From: a virus
Virus record (IMG/VR): IMGVR_UViG_3300018083_000037
Location: 1-53,190 of that record
DNA: 53,190 nucleotides
Strand: one strand, 5' to 3'
Of the stretch, positions 40,772 to 49,395 are shown one piece after another. Under the pieces are notes generated by a model. The model had not been told where the DNA came from. It made no database searches and worked only from the letters and a program-made list of their open reading frames with translations. The position numbers were made by a program, and so were the translations under genes. Numbering within the stretch: the first letter of the stretch is position 1; every line of letters begins with the position of its first letter.

Positions 40772-42736
40772 GTGAAATCAATACATAAGATTACTAACCC
40801 CACCGTAACAGCTAAACGCACCTGCAGAGTTTGTGGCTGCACCGATGATGATTGCCGGCAATGCGTTGAAAAGACGGGATCCCCTTGCTATTGGGTAGAT
40901 GAAGATCTCTGCAGCGCCTGTGTTGACCAGGAGAAGCCATCTATTATGCTCGGCAATTCCGAAGTGCCGGTAGATCTCACCGACAAAGAATTTAATCAAC
41001 TAAAAAATTTGATGGACAATAAATCTTCTTCATCCCAAAATAATAATGCTATGTCACAACATCAACTACTATTTGTAAAGCTATCCGATATCAACGCTTC
41101 TGAAACCAATCACCTGCAGCGCGACAAGTGGGAGCTGGAGGAAACTGCTTTAAAAGAGCTGGCAGAAAGTATTTCACAGAAAGGGGTAATACAACCGATC
41201 ATGCTTCGCCCTAATGGCAAGGCCGGTAAGTACTTCCTGGTCTGCGGGGAGAGGCGCTTCCAGGCATCCCTACTGGCGAAGCAAACCGATATCCCGGCAT
41301 TCATAAAAACCATGACGGAAGATGAAGCCTTTGAGCTGCAGATCACCGAGAACCTGCAACGCAAAGATGTGCATCCTATTAAGGAAGCTCAGGCCTACAA
41401 GGCGCTGATCGATGCGAACCCGGAAAAGAATACTATAAAGGAGTTGTCTTTACGATTCGGAAAGTCGGAGGCTTACATCACACAGCGCCTGGCATTTAAT
41501 AATCTCATTCCTGAAATGAAGAAAGAATTCGCAGAAGGAAAGATGCTGATCGGTCACGCTCAACTATTCTGCCGGCTGCAGCCAGATGATCAGAAGGTGG
41601 CTTTCAAAGAATGCCGCGAATTTGGTTTTGGTAGTGATAAAAGAGAATACGAAACGATCGAAACGGTTGAATCTTGGATTGATGATGAAATCATGCATGT
41701 ATTATCCGAAGCTCCATTTGATAAGAAGGATCCGAACCTGGTACCCAAAGCTGGCCCATGCACCACATGCCCGAAGCAATCAGGAGGTAATTTATTATTC
41801 ACTGATATCAAAGAGAAGGATCGTTGTTTTGATGGCAAATGTTATGCATCCAAGAAATTGGCCCACACGATTAACCAAATTAACAAACTCGTTCTCACTG
41901 AACCGGCGATGCCTGTAGTTAAGGGTTGGAGTAATGATAAATTGGATCCCTCGGTTGATAAATTACTAAAGGATAATAAGATTAAATCACTAGTGAAATA
42001 CAACGACTGGGATGAAGCAAATAAAAAGGACAAGGGATCCACGATGGCGCTTGTTATTAGTGGCCATGACCTGGGTAAGATCATAGGCATCAAATTCAAA
42101 GAAACGGAAAAAGCAAAAGCTGCAAAGGCTGCAGCTGCGGAGTCCGATAAAGAAGTGCTGACGGCTTCAGCGATCGACCAGCAGGTCGCCGGCATTAAGG
42201 ACAGAAAGAAACGATCGGAAGAACTGGATGCTGATAAAGTACATCACCGTATCACCGAAACGCTGAAGGACCTGAGACCTTACAAAGAGAAATATACCGG
42301 AGGCCTTGATCCGACAGAATACAATGCCCTGGTCTATCTCGCTTATGAGAATGCTGGCTATGATACACAGCATCTGGTGGACAAGGAGCTCAAATTAAAA
42401 GGTGGTCTATCATACCGCGACGAGAAAATAAAACTTGTAGAGAAGCTTTCGGAGGCTCCTGTTGAACTAAAGAACCTGATCATCCGGTCGGCGATCGCTA
42501 ACCGATATATCGGACTTAATGTCTTACCAAGCCTGAAAAGTCCCGGATCCTGGCTGGTCCGGAAAATCGCTGAAACCTATCCCGGTGTGCCGATAAAGGA
42601 ATATGAAAAGGAACAAAAGGTGATCAGTGATAAACGTGATGCTTCTGCGGCAAAAAGGATAGCTGACCTACTGAATAAAAAGAAGGAACTGAAACCCGCA
42701 AAGGCCAAACCAAAAAAAGCAGCTGCAAAGAAATGA
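40772..42736 (+). CDS. Large ParB-like protein with zinc-finger N-terminus
   Basis: A 654-residue protein from a GTG start. Residues 18-50 carry a cysteine cluster (CRVCGCTDDDC, then C...CSAC). A ParB N-terminal domain follows (about 96-200) with CGERRFQAS (158-166) and the ITENLQRKDVHPIKEAQAY block, then the HTH (SLRFGKSEAYITQR, about 225-238). A second Cys-rich motif (CTTCPKQSG, then CFDGKCY) lies near 330-355, and a long, lysine-rich C-terminal part ends in KPKKAAAKK. ParB proteins use CTP and slide on DNA. In phages they often regulate or partition DNA. A parA partner is not visible. Confidence 0.75.
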   Translation: MKSIHKITNPTVTAKRTCRVCGCTDDDCRQCVEKTGSPCYWVDEDLCSACVDQEKPSIMLGNSEVPVDLTDKEFNQLKNLMDNKSSSSQNNNAMSQHQLLFVKLSDINASETNHLQRDKWELEETALKELAESISQKGVIQPIMLRPNGKAGKYFLVCGERRFQASLLAKQTDIPAFIKTMTEDEAFELQITENLQRKDVHPIKEAQAYKALIDANPEKNTIKELSLRFGKSEAYITQRLAFNNLIPEMKKEFAEGKMLIGHAQLFCRLQPDDQKVAFKECREFGFGSDKREYETIETVESWIDDEIMHVLSEAPFDKKDPNLVPKAGPCTTCPKQSGGNLLFTDIKEKDRCFDGKCYASKKLAHTINQINKLVLTEPAMPVVKGWSNDKLDPSVDKLLKDNKIKSLVKYNDWDEANKKDKGSTMALVISGHDLGKIIGIKFKETEKAKAAKAAAAESDKEVLTASAIDQQVAGIKDRKKRSEELDADKVHHRITETLKDLRPYKEKYTGGLDPTEYNALVYLAYENAGYDTQHLVDKELKLKGGLSYRDEKIKLVEKLSEAPVELKNLIIRSAIANRYIGLNVLPSLKSPGSWLVRKIAETYPGVPIKEYEKEQKVISDKRDASAAKRIADLLNKKKELKPAKAKPKKAAAKK

Positions 42737-42770
42737 CCGATTGTAAACCTATTAAAGAATAAGATAGGCA

Positions 42771-43304
42771 ATGCCTGATGAAAAACTTTTTAGTCCGCTG
42801 GAGATCCAACTTGTCCGTTCCTCGCTGGCCACCAAAACAGACCAGGAGATTGCTGATCTGGTGGAAACTAGTGTCGCGAATGTGCGGGAGCTAATCAACG
42901 AGATCACCGGTGGTAATTCGGATGAAAGATCCAGGGATGTCATTAAATACCAGGAGGAATGTCGGCAGGCTAAAAAGAAGAAGAAACCGGTAATTGATAG
43001 AGCCCCTTCTCATAAGCAACAACTGGTTGATAAAACCAAGGCCCGGCTGAAGGAAAGAAAGGACGCTGAAAATAAATGGGAGAAACAAAGAGCGATTAAC
43101 AAAGTTCGGGAACACAGGAGAACTTATAAAACCCTTGAAATAGATATGACTAAAATGATATCGGTTAGGATGGATAAAAGGACTTGTGTGCTGGTAGAAC
43201 GCCAATCGACTCAACAGGCTACGGATGCATTGATCGCTCAGGCTAAAGTGCAATTCGAACTCACCAAACGTAAAAACCCACTTTTCAATAAAGATCAAAA
43301 CTAA
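42771..43304 (+). CDS. HTH-containing basic protein
   Basis: A 177-residue protein. An HTH-like N-terminus (FSPLEIQLVRSSLATKTDQEIADLVETS, about 7-34) is followed by a highly basic middle and a C-terminal helix-strand segment (MTKMISVRMDKRTCVLVER). It lies between two ParB-type genes, so it may be a DNA-binding partner. No named family. Confidence 0.45.
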   Translation: MPDEKLFSPLEIQLVRSSLATKTDQEIADLVETSVANVRELINEITGGNSDERSRDVIKYQEECRQAKKKKKPVIDRAPSHKQQLVDKTKARLKERKDAENKWEKQRAINKVREHRRTYKTLEIDMTKMISVRMDKRTCVLVERQSTQQATDALIAQAKVQFELTKRKNPLFNKDQN

Positions 43305-43309
43305 TATTT

Positions 43310-44068
43310 ATGCAACACCAGGTATCCAAGATAAAAGTTTATTGTACGGAAAATTACAACCTGTTTAAAAAAGTTGATGGTAACCGCGGCCTCAATACCA
43401 AGAAGATTGAACGGATCATTTCAGAGATCGAATCCGGTAATGATGTCCTGGATCTGCATCCTGTTGTCGTAAAAGAAAATAAGACTTCTTTGGAGGTCCT
43501 CGATGGCCAGCACCGAATAGAAGTCGCTAAAAGGTTGAAGCGGCAGGTTCATTACGTGCTCAAAAAAGAAGCGATGAATCTTTACCAGGTGGCCAAGGTC
43601 AACAGCAATGTGGAAAAATGGAAGGCGGATGATTTTATTAAATGTTACATCGCTGCCGGCAACAACAACTACAAGCAGCTGGAAAAATTTCATCAGACCT
43701 ATAATATATCTGTTGGCGTTTGCCTGACTATGCTGGACCAGGGAATTATTAATAACGACCAGGGTGCTACAGCAAACTTGTACAGGGATTTCGAAACCGG
43801 TGTTTTCGTTGTGAAAAAATATAAAGAAGCCGTTCAGCTGGTGGAGATATGCAAATCGTTTGAAGCCTTTGAAGGGTGGAACCACAGGAGTTTCATCCTT
43901 GCGATATCAAAAATAATCAGCTCAGATAAATGCGAGATGGATGTCCTGCTGAAAAAATTTAAGGCGGATCCCCGGCTTCTGCAAAAGCAGTCAGACTGGA
44001 GGAAATACCTGACCAACCTGGAAGAGATTTATAACATCGGCAATCATAAAAGGCGCGTGATCTTTTAA
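43310..44068 (+). CDS. Small ParB/sulfiredoxin-type nuclease-like protein
   Basis: A 252-residue protein. Residues about 20-90 carry a ParB N-terminal-like domain with LHPVVVKENKTSLEVLDGQHRIEVAKRL, where DGQHR (65-69) is the nucleotide-binding or catalytic loop. A helical remainder follows (about 95-252) with an EKFHQTYNISVGVCLTML segment. This type is often annotated as ParB-like nuclease or plasmid-type regulator. It overlaps the next gene by one base (TAATG). Confidence 0.6.
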   Translation: MQHQVSKIKVYCTENYNLFKKVDGNRGLNTKKIERIISEIESGNDVLDLHPVVVKENKTSLEVLDGQHRIEVAKRLKRQVHYVLKKEAMNLYQVAKVNSNVEKWKADDFIKCYIAAGNNNYKQLEKFHQTYNISVGVCLTMLDQGIINNDQGATANLYRDFETGVFVVKKYKEAVQLVEICKSFEAFEGWNHRSFILAISKIISSDKCEMDVLLKKFKADPRLLQKQSDWRKYLTNLEEIYNIGNHKRRVIF

Positions 44069-44283
44069 TGGATCCGGACTATAAAATATTATATGAAAAG
44101 CTCTGCGATAAAGTGAAGCGGATGCGCAGCTGGCAGAAGCAGAAGGAACAGAGGATCCGGTATGGTATACTGCTCGGTAAGGATGACCATTTACGTATGC
44201 GCCGGCTCGAGCGGGAAGTGGACAATATTTTACTACTGGATGAAAAAGGAATGGTGGTGTTTCAAAAAGCAAATCATAAATAA
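44068..44283 (+). CDS. Small basic coiled-coil protein
   Basis: A 71-residue protein, almost entirely helical and rich in Lys/Arg (KRMRSWQKQKEQRIRYG, then HLRMRRLEREVDNIL). Start and stop overlap the neighbours by one base each (TAATG patterns), so it is part of a coupled early operon. Function unknown. Confidence 0.5.
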   Translation: MDPDYKILYEKLCDKVKRMRSWQKQKEQRIRYGILLGKDDHLRMRRLEREVDNILLLDEKGMVVFQKANHK

Positions 44284-44495
44284 TGACAGAAAAACAAATC
44301 ATCGAACGACTGATGCTGAAAGTGGAAGACGTCCGCAAGGCACAGCGGGATTATTTCAAGAACCGTATGGATGTGAGTAAGCGACTCAGCATCGCTAAGG
44401 AGAATGATCTGGATGAATATGTAAAGCAGCTGCGCCGGCAGGGATATACACCGGAGAGCCAGGCAGGATCCTCGCAACAGAATAAAATATTTTAA
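44283..44495 (+). CDS. Small helical protein
   Basis: A 70-residue protein with a long amphipathic helix (about 5-45) and a flexible, Gln/Ser-rich end. It is coupled to the preceding gene. It may be a small modulator in the replication operon. No family recognised. Confidence 0.5.
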   Translation: MTEKQIIERLMLKVEDVRKAQRDYFKNRMDVSKRLSIAKENDLDEYVKQLRRQGYTPESQAGSSQQNKIF

Positions 44496-44499
44496 CTGT

Positions 44500-45030
44500 A
44501 TGAATTATTCAGAGAAATTGAAGGACCCAAGATGGCAGAAGAAACGGCTTGAGATTCTTGAGCGGGATGAATTTACATGTCAATCCTGTACTGATAAAGC
44601 TACTGAATTACATGTCCATCATATAAAATATACAGAAAACCCATGGGACGCTCCTCCAGCTGATCTAATCACTTATTGCAAATATTGTCACCTGATCCAT
44701 GAAACTATAAAAAAGAAATATCCGGGAACTAAGGTCATACGGATTATCAAAAGGTCGTATGTCTCAACGGTGTTTATCCCTTTCTCTGTATTATTAGATT
44801 ATGAGCAAGAAAATAAGCATAGGATTCTAGCTATCTTTTTCTGCTCATACCAGGATGGTCGAATAGATTACGATTTTTTAGTTGATTTTAAAGGATTACT
44901 TAAAGAAGTCTCAGATATATCAGAATATATATTTGATCATTACATAGATCTTAATAAAGATAACCACCTGCCAGATATGTACAAAAATTGGAAAACTTGG
45001 CCAGTAAATGACGATCTACCATTCAAATAA
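44500..45030 (+). CDS. HNH endonuclease
   Basis: A 176-residue protein. DEFTCQSCTDKATELHVHHIKYTENP (about 24-49) and ITYCKYCHLIHE (about 57-68) form the beta-beta-alpha metal site with Cys pairs, as in HNH nucleases. The C-terminal half is a mixed alpha/beta extension with an acidic end. It sits five bases after the previous gene and just upstream of the replication initiator. It may be a homing nuclease or a phage-specific DNA-processing enzyme. Confidence 0.78.
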   Translation: MNYSEKLKDPRWQKKRLEILERDEFTCQSCTDKATELHVHHIKYTENPWDAPPADLITYCKYCHLIHETIKKKYPGTKVIRIIKRSYVSTVFIPFSVLLDYEQENKHRILAIFFCSYQDGRIDYDFLVDFKGLLKEVSDISEYIFDHYIDLNKDNHLPDMYKNWKTWPVNDDLPFK

Positions 45031-45032
45031 CT

Positions 45033-45893
45033 ATGGGAAAACGATTTAGAGAAACCAATATCAGCCGGGAAGCCTGGTACCGAAAACTATCGCCAGTATA
45101 TAAATGCGCCTGGAATTTTTTGTGCGACGAATGCGATGTGGCTGGCGTCTGGTCTATTGACGATGATGCGCTTGTATTTTTTGTTGGCGAACATATCGAC
45201 CTGAAACAGTTTATGGCGGCTGTTAACTCAGATAAGATCAGGGTTGAGTATTATGGGAAGGATAAGTTATTTATTCCGGGATTTATTGAGTTCCAGTATG
45301 GCCAACTCAGCGAACATTGCAAGCCTCACCAGAAAATAATATCTCTTCTTAAAAAGTATCAATTATTGGAAAGGGTGTGCAAACCCTATACAAAGGGTAT
45401 GGATACCCTACAGGAAGAAGAAGAGGATAAGGAAGAAGAAAAGGAAGGGGAAACAGAAAAGTTGGCGTCAGTTAAAAAAATAAAATTGTTAACCCCAAGG
45501 CTATCCATTGATGATCCAGATCCGGTCCTGAAAACAGAATACGACGGTATTATCACGGAAGTTAATAACGGTTTGGATATAAAGCAGTCGTGGATTAAAA
45601 TAAAGGATTTTATCGACCAGAAGAAACCGCATTTTGTGGAACCGTTTGTTGACGTTTGGAACATTTTCGCCACCCACAATAACTTAACAAAGGTTAATTC
45701 GATTACGCCGAAGCGTAGAACCAAATTTAAAGTTAGAATTCGTGAGCCTGAGTTTGAATTTATTAAAATTCTTGATGCCATCAGGAGGAATGATTTCTAC
45801 CTCGGCAAGGGAAATTCAGATTGGAAGGTTGATTTTGATTTCATAATTCATTCCCAGGATAACTACATAAAAATCATAGAACGAAGAGCCTAA
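45033..45893 (+). CDS. Replication initiator / helicase-loader-like protein
   Basis: A 286-residue protein in lambda-O-like order. An N-terminal winged-helix-type region (about 1-115, with REAWYRKLSPVYKCAWNFLCDEC) is followed by an acidic Glu/Lys linker (about 127-150). The C-terminal domain (about 160-286) includes an IREPEFEFIKILDAIRRN helix that may contact the helicase. It is immediately followed by the DnaB gene (stop overlaps start by one base). The DNA encoding the linker holds phased repeats and a purine-rich tract, a candidate origin inside the gene. The role is inferred from layout. Confidence 0.6.
   Translation: MGKRFRETNISREAWYRKLSPVYKCAWNFLCDECDVAGVWSIDDDALVFFVGEHIDLKQFMAAVNSDKIRVEYYGKDKLFIPGFIEFQYGQLSEHCKPHQKIISLLKKYQLLERVCKPYTKGMDTLQEEEEDKEEEKEGETEKLASVKKIKLLTPRLSIDDPDPVLKTEYDGIITEVNNGLDIKQSWIKIKDFIDQKKPHFVEPFVDVWNIFATHNNLTKVNSITPKRRTKFKVRIREPEFEFIKILDAIRRNDFYLGKGNSDWKVDFDFIIHSQDNYIKIIERRA
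45372..45495 (+). other. Candidate replication origin inside the initiator gene (phased repeats plus purine/AT tract)
   Basis: Four copies of a 5-mer alternate in orientation at an exact 11-base period: AGGGT at 45372, ACCCT at 45383, AGGGT at 45394 and ACCCT at 45405. The last two lie within a perfect palindrome, GGGTATGGATACCC (45395-45408). A nearly pure purine strand follows (45411-45465) and then an AT-rich stretch (to 45495). This mirrors the design of the lambda origin, which lies within the O gene. Binding by the initiator itself is an inference. Confidence 0.5.
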
Positions 45894-47383
45894 TGCCAGA
45901 TAGACCACGAAATAAGAAGCAGGATGTGGAAATGATGATATACGGAAAAATTCCTCCGCAGGCCCGGGACGTGGAGCAATCTATTCTCGGCGCGATCCTC
46001 CTTGAACGTGATGCATTTGACCGGGTGAATGATTTGTTACGGCCGGAATGTTTTTACGTGGAAGGCCATCAGCACATTTACGAATCCATGCAGCAGTTGA
46101 GCCGTACAAGTCAACCGATCGATGCGCACACGGTGATGGAAGAGCTTCGCAAACGCGAACAGCTGGAAATAGTTGGCGGACCATACTACGTCACACAACT
46201 GACCAACTTCGTCGTCAATAGCGCCCACACAGAAAAGCATTGCAAGATCGTCTATGAGAAATGGCTGAAGCGTGAAATGATTCGCCTGGGCGGCCAACTG
46301 GTCAGCGACGCGTATGAAGACAACACAGACGCTTTTGATTTACTGGATGATCTGGAAAGAAATTACCAAGCTATCACCAGCCAGATGGGCATGCAGACAA
46401 TAACACCACTCGATGCCGAGCTGGTCCCGATCTTCAAACGCATCGCTGAGCTGCAGCAGCGCGATCAGCACATCACCGGTGTTCCATCCGGATATTATCC
46501 GCTGGATAAAATCACCCATGGCTGGCAGCCGACAGATCTCATTATCCTGGCAGCAAGACCATCAGTAGGTAAGACAGCGTTCGCACTCAACCTGGCACGT
46601 AATGCTGCACGCACGGCGCTGCGCGATCGCCCAGCGGTTAAAGTCGGAATGTTTTCTCTGGAAATGAGCAAGCAGCAGCTGGTGGAAAGAATGCTGGCAT
46701 GCGAAAGTGATACCTGGCTATCCAAGATAAAAACAGGCCAGCTGGAAAAAGAGCACCTGCAGCGGCTCTACCAATACGGTATTCAACCGCTGGCTGGTCT
46801 GGGAATTTACCTGGATGATACTGGTGCATTAAATGTCTATCAGCTGCGTAGTAAGTGTCGGTATATGATCCGGAAGTTTGGTGTCAAGCTAATCATCATC
46901 GACTACCTGCAGCTGATGTCAGGTGTGGAGGACCGTAAGATTAACAACCGGGAGCAGGAGATCAGTAACATCAGCCGCAACCTAAAATTATTGGCCAAAG
47001 AATTGAGTGTGCCAATAATAGCATTGAGCCAGCTGAGCCGGGATGTTGAAAAAAGAAAAGGCGAAAATCCACGTCCACGTTTAAGCGATCTCCGGGACAG
47101 TGGCGCATTAGAACAGGATGCAGATATGGTGATGTTTTTATATCGTCAGGAAGCGATGGATGAAACTCTCAAAGGACAGATCCTTTTATCGATCACTAAG
47201 AACAGGCACGGTGCACTTGCGCAGGATGATGAGGCGATAAAGTTTCGTGCGGATCTGCCAACACAAAAATTCTCCATATGGCTGGATGATCCTTTATCGA
47301 TAACACAGTCGGCCGGCATACCCGGTGGGAATTGGAGGCCTGTTAAAACAGAAAACCAGGGACTTCCTTTTGCGAATGATTAG
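45893..47383 (+). CDS. dnaB: Replicative DNA helicase, DnaB type
   Basis: A 496-residue helicase. The N-terminal DnaB domain covers about 18-125 (PPQARDVEQSILGAILLERD, with PECFYVEGHQHIYE). A linker follows, then the RecA-like motor with Walker A ARPSVGKTAF (221-230), a later FSLEMSKQQLVERML, Walker B IIIDYLQLM and LSQLSRDVEKR, and an ADMVMFLYRQE block. These are the canonical motifs in correct order, and length is normal. It unwinds the fork during phage DNA replication and is probably loaded by the preceding protein. Confidence 0.95.
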   Translation: MPDRPRNKKQDVEMMIYGKIPPQARDVEQSILGAILLERDAFDRVNDLLRPECFYVEGHQHIYESMQQLSRTSQPIDAHTVMEELRKREQLEIVGGPYYVTQLTNFVVNSAHTEKHCKIVYEKWLKREMIRLGGQLVSDAYEDNTDAFDLLDDLERNYQAITSQMGMQTITPLDAELVPIFKRIAELQQRDQHITGVPSGYYPLDKITHGWQPTDLIILAARPSVGKTAFALNLARNAARTALRDRPAVKVGMFSLEMSKQQLVERMLACESDTWLSKIKTGQLEKEHLQRLYQYGIQPLAGLGIYLDDTGALNVYQLRSKCRYMIRKFGVKLIIIDYLQLMSGVEDRKINNREQEISNISRNLKLLAKELSVPIIALSQLSRDVEKRKGENPRPRLSDLRDSGALEQDADMVMFLYRQEAMDETLKGQILLSITKNRHGALAQDDEAIKFRADLPTQKFSIWLDDPLSITQSAGIPGGNWRPVKTENQGLPFAND

Positions 47384-47407
47384 CAATTTTAATATAAACC
47401 AAAGCGC

Positions 47408-47788
47408 ATGAAAATAATAAACGCACCGGTAAAGTCATACATCCGTAAATGGGCCGGGAAAAAGTCGCCAATTGAAATGGCAGTTGATCTGGATGTCAGT
47501 AAAAGCCTGATTGTTTCACACGCATCCAGGATGAACATTAGCCTGCAGAAGAAGGACATTATCAAATCAAACAAGCTGATTGATAAAATAATTACCCAGC
47601 ATCATAAAGAAATGACGCCAAGAGAAATGGCAGCCCTGGCAAATGTCGGCATACATCGGATCAGGCACCGAGGGTACAAGCGCGGAATTGAATTCGTAAG
47701 GGAAGTGGCGCCACCGGTAAAAAAATTTATAAAAAAGGGTAATCGTCTTCTATTCGATGAAACTCATCACGAAAACTGGCTTATATGA
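47408..47788 (+). CDS. HTH-containing hypothetical protein
   Basis: A 126-residue basic protein with two HTH-like stretches: SPIEMAVDLDVSKSLIVSH (about 20-38) and TPREMAALANVGIHRIRHRG (about 69-88). It overlaps the nuclease gene that follows by four bases. It may be a middle-gene regulator or DNA-binding partner of that nuclease. Family not recognised. Confidence 0.5.
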   Translation: MKIINAPVKSYIRKWAGKKSPIEMAVDLDVSKSLIVSHASRMNISLQKKDIIKSNKLIDKIITQHHKEMTPREMAALANVGIHRIRHRGYKRGIEFVREVAPPVKKFIKKGNRLLFDETHHENWLI

Positions 47789-48222
47789 GTAAATGGACCG
47801 AAAAACATCTCCTTGGATTGGTCCACGATCGCAAGATCAAAGGATATCATATTCCGCAAAGGCAGAAAAATTATTCCGGAAATCAGCAAATAAATATTCC
47901 ACGGGAAAAGCCAAAAGGCCTGGTATGGCTGGAATGGAACCTGTTGTATTGGGGTAATGAACGATCACTGCAGCTGGAGCAGGAACATCAGTTTGACCAG
48001 CAAAGAAAGTGGCGGTTTGATTTTGCTTTTCCAGCTATTAAGATCGCCGTAGAATATGAAGGCGGAATTTTTATGGACCGCAGTGGACACAATTCCCACA
48101 CCGGAATCCAACGCGATATCGATAAGTATAACCGGGCCCAGGCGCTTGGGTGGAAGGTGATCCGGTGCTCGGCGAAGGATTATACGACGGTACCGAGAAC
48201 TTTAAATGATCTCGTGAAATGA
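47785..48222 (+). CDS. PD-(D/E)XK-type endonuclease
   Basis: A 145-residue protein with a nuclease core near the end. RFDFAFPAIKIAVEYEGG (about 76-93) supplies the conserved Asp and Glu-x-Glu pattern, and GIQRDIDKYNRAQALGWKVIRCSAKD (about 107-132) is the helix-strand cap seen in DUF559/VSR-like nucleases. The N-terminus is basic. It could be a Holliday-junction or mismatch-type nuclease working with the recombination genes. Specific substrate unknown. Confidence 0.65.
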   Translation: MSKWTEKHLLGLVHDRKIKGYHIPQRQKNYSGNQQINIPREKPKGLVWLEWNLLYWGNERSLQLEQEHQFDQQRKWRFDFAFPAIKIAVEYEGGIFMDRSGHNSHTGIQRDIDKYNRAQALGWKVIRCSAKDYTTVPRTLNDLVK

Positions 48223-48605
48223 AAACGATAGAGCAACAAATGTCGGATAAGTGCATTCATTTCAATGGGATAATGAATGAATGTTGCAAGGCGGGGATAA
48301 AATATGCAGACGTAAGATCAATCGATAAGCCGTACAGATTCCCTTGTTTGAAACAGGGAGGTTCATGCGCCAATAGTCAATTCAGGACACCAGAAGAAGT
48401 TGAAAAGAGAATAGCAGAAATGGAGGACAATAGTATCAAAGTTTTAGGCGCCTATTTGAAAGTGAAAGATCACAGTGAAAAGACAAAACAGGATCATGGC
48501 AAATTACCGTGTGAATGTGGCGGGGAATTACATTACGCTGTTGCTCAGGGAAACGGGCATATCCGCGTGAAGTGTTCAGTTTGCGATATTGCATTTATGG
48601 AATAA
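48219..48605 (+). CDS. Cys-rich zinc-binding protein
   Basis: A 128-residue protein. An N-terminal Cys cluster (C near 12, CC near 22-23, C near 44, C near 50) is followed by a helix and a C-terminal zinc-ribbon-like pair (CECGG, then CSVC, about 97-123). It probably binds two metal ions. It overlaps the nuclease gene by four bases. It may be a nucleic-acid-binding accessory factor; the function is not identifiable. Confidence 0.55.
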   Translation: MKTIEQQMSDKCIHFNGIMNECCKAGIKYADVRSIDKPYRFPCLKQGGSCANSQFRTPEEVEKRIAEMEDNSIKVLGAYLKVKDHSEKTKQDHGKLPCECGGELHYAVAQGNGHIRVKCSVCDIAFME

Positions 48606-48617
48606 AAAATTATAATC

Positions 48618-48938
48618 ATGACAGCATCATTCACAGGAATTTCAAAAGTAACGCTGGAGCCAAATCCTGATGGAAAAAGCAGCCGGCATATCGCTACAGA
48701 CTTCAGGCTCGAGGTTTCAAAGAATCAGGAGAAAAAGATATTTCTTGATTTTAATGACCGTCCAAAAAAAGAAGGAATAAAACCGTTAACGATCGCTTTT
48801 ATCCACGGTCTTGTTGGTAATATTCACCTGGCCCACGAGAAAGGTTGGTGGGACAGCGCTGAACACCTTAGATATATCATTGATGAACTGACAAGGGGAT
48901 TTGCCTCCGTTGCTAAAACAAGCGAAGGCGAAATGTAA
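48618..48938 (+). CDS. Hypothetical protein
   Basis: A 106-residue protein with an alpha/beta pattern, including KIFLDFNDRPKKEGI and PLTIAFIHGLVGNIHLAHEKG. There is no membrane segment or metal motif. It is the last clearly plus-strand early gene before a minus-strand gene. Role unknown. Confidence 0.5.
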   Translation: MTASFTGISKVTLEPNPDGKSSRHIATDFRLEVSKNQEKKIFLDFNDRPKKEGIKPLTIAFIHGLVGNIHLAHEKGWWDSAEHLRYIIDELTRGFASVAKTSEGEM

Positions 48939-48946
48939 TTTCCCGG

Positions 48947-49366
48947 CTATATAATTTTAAAGAGTTGAAGAAGATTGTAAATAAAGGCGAGGACACCGGC
49001 AACAGCAGCAAGCCACCAGTATTTATTTTTCCGTCTTATTTCTATGATCTGTTGTTGAAGCAATGTCAGGCTCAAGTCTTCCTTAATATTTTCCTTTTCT
49101 TTTTTGGCGTCCAGTTTTTTTACAAATTCAGCAATACCAGACTTAGCTACTTCCCTTCCCTCAGTCGTGCATATGTAATTCTCATTGTGGGTTTTTACAA
49201 TAAGGCTGTTATTTACAAGAAAATCAAATCCTTCTCGTATGGCGACTTTATTATCCTGCCAATGGGTATCCATTTTAATCAGGGTAACATAATTGTTGAC
49301 CCCAGGATAAAGTTCAGCGAGATGTTTCAGGATATTATCAGCAAAATCAATCCAGGTAGAAGACAT
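48947..49366 (-). CDS. Membrane-anchored protein of unknown function (moron candidate)
   Basis: The frame extends to 49411, but I choose the ATG at 49366 so that it does not overlap the divergent plus-strand gene. The 139-residue protein has a soluble N-terminal part (about 1-105) that reads like a winged-helix fold, with a basic coiled linker. A C-terminal transmembrane helix follows (about 118-136, WWLAAVAGVLAFIYNLLQLF). It is the only minus-strand gene in a plus-strand operon running from 34 kb to 50 kb, which suggests independent control. A defence or exclusion function is possible. Confidence 0.5.
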   Translation of the reverse strand: MSSTWIDFADNILKHLAELYPGVNNYVTLIKMDTHWQDNKVAIREGFDFLVNNSLIVKTHNENYICTTEGREVAKSGIAEFVKKLDAKKEKENIKEDLSLTLLQQQIIEIRRKNKYWWLAAVAGVLAFIYNLLQLFKII

Positions 49367-49395
49367 ATTTTTTTTAAACAAGTTATAATTTTTAC

